Origin: Diphasiastrum complanatum
Lineage: Eukaryota > Streptophyta > Lycopodiopsida > Lycopodiales > Lycopodiaceae
Length of the DNA: 64,000 nt
Assembly (NCBI GenBank): GCA_029204225.1
Contig: CM055102.1
Coordinates: 23,095,390-23,159,389, forward strand
Direction of reading: 5' to 3'
Made by a program: the position numbers and the translations under genes. Under the pieces are notes generated by a model, which was not told where the DNA came from, ran no database searches, and saw only the letters and a list, made by a program, of their open reading frames with translations. Below, piece after piece: positions 56,331 through 64,000 of the stretch. How positions within the stretch are numbered: the first letter of the stretch is position 1; every line of letters starts with the position of its first letter.

Positions 56331-57615
56331 GTGCTAACCCTAAACCCCTTATTGTTGGTAATCCAAAAATTTCACTTAGCTATCAATGCTCATTTTTGTG
56401 GACAAGGAAAAGCAAGTTGGAAAGGGGCGTACATTTTGTACTTCATTTGCTGAGTTTTGTAAGAAGTCCATTTGAATTCTAAAGTATGGAATGAAAGGTG
56501 GTTGTCATATCTACTTACTCTTGAGTGTGCTAGAAGTAAGCATGACATTTTCATTTATAAGTTGAAAAATTTTGACTTCATTTTCAAAGAGGCAGATTGT
56601 GAACCTTGTATGAGAGTAAGTGAATCATCCTTGAAGGACACTTATATCCATACAAGTGTATTTGGCCTCATTAGTTTCAAGTTCAACAAGTATGTAATGC
56701 AAATTGCTAGTGGTAAGCAATTGTGGACTAGTAAATTTGGTGTAAATAATCTTGGTGATTGTTTTGTTAACTTGAAAGATCATATTGAGAATGAGAACAT
56801 TCATGTTTGGAGACTTGAAAACAAAGTCCTTGAGAGTCTTGAAGAAGATCATGGTTTGGATCCATGTTTTCAGCATCAACACCAAGAGGGAGTGAGATGA
56901 AGAAAAAGGACATCAAGGAGGAACCCGATAAGGAGCACTTGTCTCAAGGAAAAAGAGACCTGAATCTACATCAATATGAAGGTTTGGGTAAAGAGAAAGG
57001 ATCAGCAAGGAAGTTTATCCATATCTCCCTTTACTCATCTTATTTTGTGTTTGATGTCTTGTATTTGACAAAGTCCTTTGATGAAGCTAGTATGAATATT
57101 GTTTCTCATCCTATATCTTATGATGATGAAATAGTGATCATTACTACTTTGATTGGAGTTTCAAATATGTATTCAAAGGCCTCATCTTGTGATCCATTCA
57201 CTCTTGAATTTCCAAGAAAAGAAGACCTTCATTGGAAGGATGCCAAGTTGGAGTTCATTGTTTTGGTGGATAAAGTCAAGATGGTGATATCTCAAACTTT
57301 GATTGTATGTGCTTCATACAAAAGTTGGATCTTATGGAAAGCTACTGTTTTTCATGTTTATTTTGAGGAGGAGACTCACATTTTGTAGCCCAAGGTGATC
57401 ATTCAACAACCTACCAAAGACAAAGGTTGGACTTGAAGACAACCTTTATGGAGCTCTCTGACTACATTTGACAACTTGGAGTTTAAATTATGTTTTTATT
57501 GTAATGAGTGATCATACTCACTACATACATCAAGAACTTGTTAATTATGTTGTTTTTAAGCATGTAATTATTATTGATCCAGGATAGTCTCATCAAGCTA
57601 AATTGTGAGGCGGAG
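56331..57615 (+). pseudogene. Unrecognised retroelement-like frames ending at a putative polypurine tract
   Basis: Two open frames, 56472-56900 and 56864-57388, overlap by 37 bp in different frames. I recognise no domain in either. The second is followed by about 230 bp of non-coding DNA ending GTGAGGCGGAG before TGTTGAAATT, the usual polypurine tract/LTR junction. Both may be decayed 3' genes of an LTR element or captured host sequence. No catalytic motif is visible. Confidence 0.35.
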
Positions 57616-58070
57616 TGTTGAAATTTCACAATCCTAGCTTGACCAATTTTGGTCACATGCATTGTAATTGGCAAGATGGCTATGTAAATAGATGCCACAC
57701 ATGCCAAATAGAATAGTATGATTTCCCAAGACTTCATTCCTCATATTACATTGTGATAGCATCTTTGAAATTAGGCCAAAGTGTGCTTAGATAAGCTAGA
57801 GAAATTCTAGGAGATAAAAATAGCATGTTTTACATTGTTTTTGGATCTTGAGATCTTGACCCCATATTAGGGTGGATCCAATGACCTATTAGGTTAGATG
57901 TTATGGTTAGGTTATGATAAGTACATATAGGCGCTAAAACGTTCAGATCCAAGCTTGAAATGTATAAATGTATGACGGGATCTCCATCTAAATATGAAAA
58001 AAAATTGAGTTTTCCTACTTCTATCATCATTCTCTTTTGATGGCAAGTTCTAACTATTCGATGTGAGTGT
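57616..58070 (+). repeat. Putative LTR start
   Basis: Begins TGTTGAAATT after a purine run; non-coding. The right end is not determined and is set only roughly at the drop in similarity to LTR-like composition. Confidence 0.35.
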
Positions 58071-58528
58071 TTTTATGCATTAATTGCTTGGATTGGAAGG
58101 TACTGAACCTGTTTACAGTTTTAAGAAGCTTGTTGTACTTTACTTTGGTTCATTTGATCAAATCTATGTGCCTAATGTGGAGTTGAATGCCAAATTTGCT
58201 AGTTTTATTAACTAGTCTTGATTCTAGCTTATAGTTTGGATCTAGATGTTTGATTTGTGCATCCTCCATTACTTTTAGGATTGATTGGAATTCAGTTTGC
58301 TGTAAAATTTTGTCAGTTTGCATACCATACAAACATATTCTAAAAATGACGCATTTTATTCGGTTTTCCGTAATCGTTCTACTACCTGCATAGTCATAGA
58401 CAACACATATAAATACATGTAAAGTATATAAAAAAAAATCTAATATATACTAAGAATACGTATCATTGATTTTTAAAAAATATTTTATGGTTTTTCTAGT
58501 TACCATGTTATAAAAATAGGAAATTCAC
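58071..58528. other. Non-coding DNA downstream of the RPA-like exon
   Basis: Probably intron or downstream sequence of the RPA-like gene. No further OB-fold or zinc-finger exon is recognised. Confidence 0.35.
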
Positions 58529-60044
58529 CTCTTTCATGATGTCGTTTCCACGAGTGTGCACTTCATGAACTGTATGTAATCGAGCTTTGATTTGTCCAAA
58601 AGGAATGTGGCCGAAAATAGTTTTTGGCGACACTGCAAATTGGAATGGATTGGCCTTTTTCCAAATGCCCAAATTGCGTATACTATACATGTACCATTGA
58701 TTGTTATGGTATTCATCAACGATTTTGTTATACGTCACTTGTGTGTCCTCCCAAAATGTTATCTGTGAAATCCGGTGCCAAGTTAATATATATAGATATA
58801 AGCGTACAATATATTAAAAGCAACAAATACAAACTTTTTTTTGTGTACATGTGCTTGATCTTGTTGCTCAAAACTGTCCGCAACAGTTAACATGCAGCGA
58901 CGATGTGTAACAATGTCAATGATAACAACAACGATTGTGCCTAAAAGCATTGAATTATGGATGTCCTTGTTCTCAGCCAACAAATATATGTAGTCATCAT
59001 GAAAATCTGCTAAACATATTTCGGGAAAAAAGGCCACGTCCATGGGCAAAGTACGAATATGAACAATTTCGATACTTTGTCTGAACACCATGGTGAAGTT
59101 ACATGACCCGTAATCATTTTGCAAATTCCTTTTTTCAACTCCAAAGGAAACAATACGAATACATTTTCCAATTTCAAGTTTATCTATAATGCCACAGTAG
59201 TATGTTTCGTAAATTGACAACGTGACAGTACCAGCTTCATGCATGTCTATAAAATCTAATTTCAAGTACCGTGCGTATGGCTTGTTCATCATAAAATTTT
59301 CATATTTGCAAAGTATCTGTCCCTCAAAATGTACATTAGATAGACCAAGTGCAATATCTGCAACAAATACTTGATGCGAATTTGTTGGAGAGGCTAGTGA
59401 TGAATCATGATCAATGTGTAAACGCTTACTATCATCACCACATTCCCAAAAAGTTTTTCTCTTTGACATCAACGACGCATCTATATCTACCGGGTGTAGA
59501 TCAACAATGGACACCACGGCCGATGCACTACTACTAGTTGATGGCATATGCAACAATGCAAGTCTATTAGATATGTTCCAAAATTGTCCCAATACCTGAC
59601 AATTAGGTTCTTGGCTTACATTCATGGATCCTTGTACACAATCATTGTAACTAGTAATAGGTGGATTTGTCGAAAGACATTCTACAAAAAGCATAAAAAT
59701 AAATAATCAATTTTATTATATAATGTTACAATGAAATGGCCACATGGATATGTATGAGTGTATATGTATATGCACATACACACATACATTTCAATGTACA
59801 TATAGATGGCATGTTGTTAAAGCTTTGTACCTCTCTCGCTCAATGAGTTCTTCAAGATCAAATTCTTCTGTTGAGAACAAATACATGTATTTTTAATAAA
59901 TTTTTTTTTTGCAATTTAGTCAAAAACAAGTAGATTTTATAATTGCAAAATGGTATCTACCGTCATTATATTGGTGTTCCCCTGTTTGGGCTCCATGTTC
60001 ATTGAACTCATCTGAATCGCCGGTTTGTTTCATTTGTGATAGGC
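58529..60044 (-). CDS. RPA1-like single-strand DNA-binding protein (tandem OB folds), multi-exon
   Basis: The main exon (59681-58885) holds a linker, then an OB fold matching RPA70 DBD-A: ADIALGLSNVHFEGQILCKYE, VTLSIYETYYCGIIDKLEIG, DYGSCNFTMVF and EIVHI. A second, DBD-B-like OB fold starts at LAENKDIHNSMLLGTIVVVI and continues across an intron (58884-58762, GT...ACAG, phase 0) into an exon 58761-58529 with ITFWEDTQVTYNKIVDEY, ending at a GTGAAT donor. Upstream, exon-like pieces with good splice sites lie at 60044-59961 and 59867-59831, encoding acidic residues. The first joins the main exon in frame only if the 37-nt piece is skipped. RPA1 binds single-stranded DNA in replication and repair; RPA-like genes also occur in plant Helitrons, but no Rep/helicase is seen here. 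No downstream exon could be placed, so it may be a partial gene. Confidence 0.6.
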
Positions 60045-60100
60045 CTGCAATAGCAAATAATTATAGTACTTTGTTTATAGGACCCCCTTGATATGGAAAG

Positions 60101-60369
60101 AATAAACTGTGAATGTTCTTTATTATTTTATGTATTTTAGATGGTGGTTTTTTTTTCACGGTACATGAAAACTATTATTAATATTTTGATTGCCAAGATC
60201 TGCAAGATCAAGGTATTAAACAAATTCGTGGGATTGTACAAGAAAATGAATGAATGAACAAAACAATTTAACCAATCATAAACTAGTTGAATTTAAGTTA
60301 AAAGTTGTACGTAATTAATATATTTTAAATGCTACACAATAGGTTTGCATTCTTTGTTATCATGATTTT
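60101..60369. other. AT-rich non-coding DNA upstream of the RPA-like exons
   Basis: It contains poly-T runs and no frame. It could hold the first intron or promoter of the RPA-like gene on -, and is cut by the alpha3 LTR at 60370. Confidence 0.35.
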
Positions 60370-61070
60370 TGTGAAAGTACTGTACTTTAGGACCAGAAAT
60401 GGATCTACAAAAGATCCACAAGAGTGATTGGATGCTTGCTTAACAATCTATCAAAAAACTAGACACAAAAAAGTTGATCTAGATTGGCAATTTGACAAAC
60501 AACAAGCATTAACAATCAAAAGCATTGATAAACATTGAAATCCGATCTCACACGTGTGTACTACAGGCTATAGTACAGCCTTCAACCTGAGAAACAAGTA
60601 GAAATTGATTTGGTTTCATTTGGATCACAAAAACTCAATGTACATAGTGAACTAGCTTGAGATTGCCAATGAGCTCCAAAAATTTTCTATCTTCTCACTA
60701 TGGAGAGAGGGAATACATAGCAAATTTGACTTCCTTCTTGAAGTTAGGTGGATTTCCAGCATGTAATAAGGAAGTTAACTCACTCTCCTTGACCTAAAAT
60801 GAAACCCTAGTCTATTTCCTAGAGTTATGCTTGGTAGGTAGCTAGTTGGTCAAATTTTCACCTTAAACTTAGGTGTAGGTCCTATAAAGTAGGGATGACC
60901 ACCAAATAGACATGACCAACTCTCTTGACTTGACCTAACCTACATTAGGATGGGTTTCCCATGTAGCATCATGGACTCACATGTGTGGGACCCACTTGTG
61001 TACACAATTTACACTATTCTACATGGTTTTTGATCAAGCTGGATTTGCCAATTTTTGGCAATTCTTCACA
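60370..61070 (-). repeat. 3' LTR of alpha3 (701 bp)
   Basis: On + TGTGAAAG...CTTCACA, homologous to 28165-28848 over the full length. CACGTG at 60551-60556, 181 bp from the left end as in alpha2 (181-183 bp). Confidence 0.9.
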
Positions 61071-61084
61071 CTCCTCAAATTTAG
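61071..61084 (-). other. Polypurine tract of alpha3
   Basis: On - AAATTTGAGGAG just before TGTGAAGAATTG. Confidence 0.75.
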
Positions 61085-61126
61085 CTTGATCTATTTACAA
61101 CTCTCTTGATAGATCAATGAAAGCTT

Positions 61127-62336
61127 TTAGAAGTGTCTAAAAAATCCAGCTACAAAGAAGGAACTTTTGAGACTCCAATAGAGAATGATGTCCATGAAGG
61201 ATCTTTCACCACCTCTTAGAGGATCCCTTACAAGATGTTCCATAAATGTGTCTATATACATGTAGCACACTTCAAAACTAAACATCATGCCAAGACATGG
61301 ATTCCAAGGCATTTTGTGCACTTGAAGATACATCAATTAAAATATTAAGTGCATAAATAATGTTGTCAAAGACAACTTGTCTTGCTTGGTCCATATGAAT
61401 GAGCCTAGATGGCTCCATCTTGATACTCAAGGTTCTTCTTGGAGTCCTCGGGTCTTGAGCTTGCTCCTCCACTTGACTTGACTCCAAACCATCAATGAAT
61501 TGAATAAGGTGTTGATCCAAAGGTGCTTCTTCAAATTTACAAATCTTCCACTCTTGAAAGATCACATTTCCACCATTGACAAATTCTTTGGCTGAAAACA
61601 AGTAGATTCTACAATCTCTACTTGAAGAGCAAAACACTACCATTATTCCTATCATTGAAATAGGATAATCTTTGGTCCTTACATTGGAATGATCATGCTC
61701 AAAGCATGTGGACCCAAAGATTTCCAATACAAATGATGTTTCATCTTTTATGACACTATTCAAACTATTACAAAAATAGTTATCCAATGAAATTGCTTCA
61801 TCAACAACAAATGTAGATTTCAAAGCATCCCATTTCATTGTCTTGTCATACAAAGTAATAAACACCATGAATATTAAAGGTAAGAAACAAGTCACCTCAT
61901 GTCTACTAATACTTTCCAAAAAGTATTCAAAGATAGTAGACTCTCCAATGCTCACCACCCTTGCAAGATGCACACTTGAATGGACAATTTGCATGCAATT
62001 TGATGACTCGGACATTGTCATTGAGGACTCCCTTGGAACTCTCATGCTTTGAGGCTGATCCTCAATATCTTCCTCCTTTTGATGCTCCTCCTCAATGCAA
62101 GCAAGATCACACTTTGCCAAGATCTCCTCTTGAGTGATCTCCTCCTTTGCCAAGCTCATTCTTTTAAAAGCAACACTAGCTTCCAACTTAAACAATCTTC
62201 CATGTTTAAATCCCTTTGCAATGCAAACATCATTCTTCAAGATGAAGCAAACACCATGCTTAAAGTGGACATCCAAACCACTTTCTAAGAGTAGACCAAC
62301 ACTAAGCATATTCTTGGTGATTTATGGTACATAAAG
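61127..62336 (-). pseudogene. alpha3 fused pol remnant: protease end, integrase remnant, RT stump
   Basis: The open frame 62309-61278 starts MLSVGLLLESGLDVHF (post-protease block). It then has a Glu-rich linker (EEEHQKEEDIED) where the pre-integrase LWHRRLGH block should be, and an integrase remnant LNSVIKDETSFVLEIFGSTC with SSSRDCRIYLF and NVIFQEWK. It ends at QNALESMSWHDV, the first block of RT. An overlapping frame gives DPLRGGERSFMDI, which in alpha1 lies far downstream in RT. There is no YVDD, no RNase H and no DDE core. The long open frame suggests it was translated until recently. Confidence 0.75.
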
Positions 62337-63434
62337 GACATTTTCTAGATCCATGCATTTTGAGGATTCTAGACACAAAGAGATGGTGCCAACACCATCT
62401 ATCCTACACTCTTCATCATTTGCAATAAAGACAAACTTTTTAGCATCATTGAATGAGTGTAAGGTTGAGAAAAAGTCCTTTTCACAAGACATGTGGGAGC
62501 TAGCCCCACTGTCAATCCACCAATTGTCTCTTGAATTGCTATTGCTTGTTGGTGAGGATGTAGATGCCATCAAGAATACATCTACTTCATCCTCCTCCTC
62601 CTCCTTTGCAAGGTTTCCTTGTTTGTCTTCCTCCACTTGTGCTCTTAGCCTCTTGTAGCATTTAGATGCATAATGCCCCTTCTTTTCACAAAAGAAGCAT
62701 TTTTGCTTTGACTTGTCCTTTGAGCTTGATGCATCATCCTCTTCTTTGGTCTCCTTTGGATGCTTCTTCTTTCCATTGGTCTTCTTTTTGCCCTTGAATG
62801 AGAAATTGGCTTTCTCATCACCATCCTACAAAGACAAGGAACTCATCCTAGATTTTGCATGGAGCATCCTACACTCTTCGACCACTAATACACGGTGAAG
62901 TTTTTCTATAGTTGGCAAAGTGTCTTGGATGGCAAAACTTTGGACAAAATTTGCAAAGTCATCTCCTAGACCATTAAGGACAATTTGTACAAGCTCTCCA
63001 TCATGAATCTTCTCTCCAATGGAAGCCAACTCCCTATTTAGAGACTTGATTCTGAGTACATAATCATGTGCACTCTCCTCACTTCTCCTCATGCTTTGCA
63101 AAATTTGATTTCTAAGCATAAGAACTCTAGAAGTGTTGCTAGACTCATAGATTGATTTTAAAGACTCCCAAGCCTCTTTAGCATTAGTACAATCTGATAC
63201 TTCTCTCAACAAATCATTACTCACATTCATCTTCACACAATGAAGTGCAAGCCTAGATCTCTTCTTGTATCTAGCTAACTCCTGTGCACCTAGAGGTTCA
63301 TCTTCATCTTCAATCAAGAACTCATAAAGGTCTTGGAGCACTAAGAGTGACTCCATTCTAACCTTCCAAATAGCATAATTTGTAGAATTCAACCTCTCAC
63401 TAGCTTCTAGAAGGTATGCTCCAGCAGATCCCAT
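62337..63434 (-). CDS. alpha3 gag-protease (gag apparently intact)
   Basis: The ATG at 63434-63432 (MGSAGAYLLEAS) is chosen because it matches the alpha2 start; an in-frame upstream ATG at 63458 would add 8 residues. Gag is open for about 200 codons with the UBN2 pattern: NYAIWKVRMESLL, KRSRLALHCVKMNVSNDLL, EAWESLKSIYESSNTSRVL and HDGELVQIVLNGLGDDFANF. After a stop near 62826, an intact CX2CX4HX4C knuckle CFFCEKKGHYASKC (about 62657-62698) and protease WWIDSGASSHMSCEKDF (about 62480-62530) follow. Gag would form the particle that packages this element's RNA. Confidence 0.8.
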
Positions 63435-63464
63435 CTTACTAGTGACTTCTACAAACAAGAAATA

Positions 63465-63830
63465 GATTTGATTGACTTGAAACTCACAAAGGTCTCACAC
63501 TTGCAGTGTTTCACTCAAATTTGATTTCTAATCCAACAAATGGACTTATAATCATAGTTCTATCACTCCCTCACAAAGCTGGAATGAAGATAAGATGAAG
63601 TGAAAACTACTTTCAAACAAATCTTGCCAAGAAATGGATTTGATTGTCTCTAGAAACTCACTAAGGTCTCTCTCTTGTAGTTATTCACTCAAATTAGATT
63701 TCTAATCCAACAAATGGACTTATAATCTCAGTTCTAGCACTCCCTCACAAAGTTGGAATGAAAATAAGATGATGTGAAATCTACTTACAATCAAATCTTG
63801 CCAAATTTGGCTATTTTTGGACAAAAAAAT
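63465..63830 (-). repeat. Tandem duplication in the alpha3 leader
   Basis: Two units of about 165-180 bp (about 63470-63650 and 63655-63805) share AAACTCAC.AAGGTCTC, TTCACTCAAAT, TTTCTAATCCAACAAATGGA and AATCTTGCCAA. The alpha2 leader has only one unit. Unique leader DNA follows to the window end. Confidence 0.85.
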
Positions 63831-64000
63831 GACTTAATCTCTTTCTTCCTTCTTGGTGTACTTTCAAGACCTGTTTTTAACCTTAATAGAACTTGAACTC
63901 AACCTAGATTAATTAGATTCCATGAAACAAATTCAAATCTAATCAATGGCAAATGATCTTGGTAGATTATCCTAGGATCTCCACCAAAAATTACACCAAT

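Larger units (their letters stand above)
60370..64000 (-). mobile_element. Non-autonomous copia element alpha3, running off the window
   Basis: On -: leader with a tandem duplication, gag, knuckle, protease, integrase remnant, RT stump, polypurine tract and 3' LTR. The 5' LTR and primer-binding site lie beyond 64000. Its structure is the same as alpha2, including both internal deletions. It is the better preserved copy: gag is open over its whole length and a 343-codon frame covers protease end to RT stump. Confidence 0.9.

Overview
The window looks like transposon-rich nuclear DNA of a land plant. Most of it is AT-rich, it is crowded with Ty1/copia and Ty3/gypsy remnants, and its one clearly intact gene is an intronless PLS-DYW pentatricopeptide-repeat (PPR) protein, the class of organellar RNA-editing factors. 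Long DYW-PPRs together with what look like a Penelope-type reverse transcriptase (RT) and a eukaryotic DNA N4/N6-methylase exon fit a seed-free plant, most likely a fern. That placement is inference; no marker here fixes the species.

Layout. 0-2.1 kb: 3' tail and long terminal repeat (LTR) of one retrotransposon. 2.1-7.9 kb: a decayed copia element on + (family beta), with an LTR that is internally duplicated. 7.9-9.8 kb: gypsy pol relic on -. 10.6-11.2 kb: last exon of a DNA methylase-like gene on -, cut off upstream by a second beta copia fragment (11.3-12.2 kb). 12.9-17.4 kb: copia alpha1 on -. 17.4-27.4 kb: a heap of copia pieces in both orientations with a miniature TRIM element in the middle. 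27.4-28.2 kb: an unrecognised reading frame broken by the next insertion. 28.2-32.0 kb: copia alpha2 on -, an internally deleted non-autonomous element. 32.0-44.0 kb: AT-rich, with no gene I can support, but with palindromes, inverted-repeat elements and short dispersed repeats. 44.0-47.6 kb: the PPR-DYW gene on -. 48.6-51.3 kb: CT-rich repeats, a gypsy LTR and a copia gag fragment. 51.3-54.3 kb: a Penelope-like RT in two oppositely oriented halves. 55-57.6 kb: very long GA microsatellite in a gypsy RT, then unrecognised frames ending at a putative LTR. 58.5-60.0 kb: a multi-exon RPA1-like OB-fold gene on -. 60.4-64 kb: copia alpha3, sister of alpha2 and carrying the same internal deletions.

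How the parts relate. Alpha1, alpha2 and alpha3 share LTR ends (TGTGA...TTCACA), LTR length (684-701 bp) and gag type. Alpha1 still encodes an RT with YVDD and an RNase H. Alpha2 and alpha3 have lost the RT core and RNase H at the same joints but keep gag, LTRs and (in alpha2) the primer-binding site. That is the pattern expected of a non-autonomous family mobilised in trans by an alpha1-like partner. The host-type genes are the PPR-DYW protein, the RPA-like gene and the methylase exon; nothing in the sequence ties these three to one pathway.
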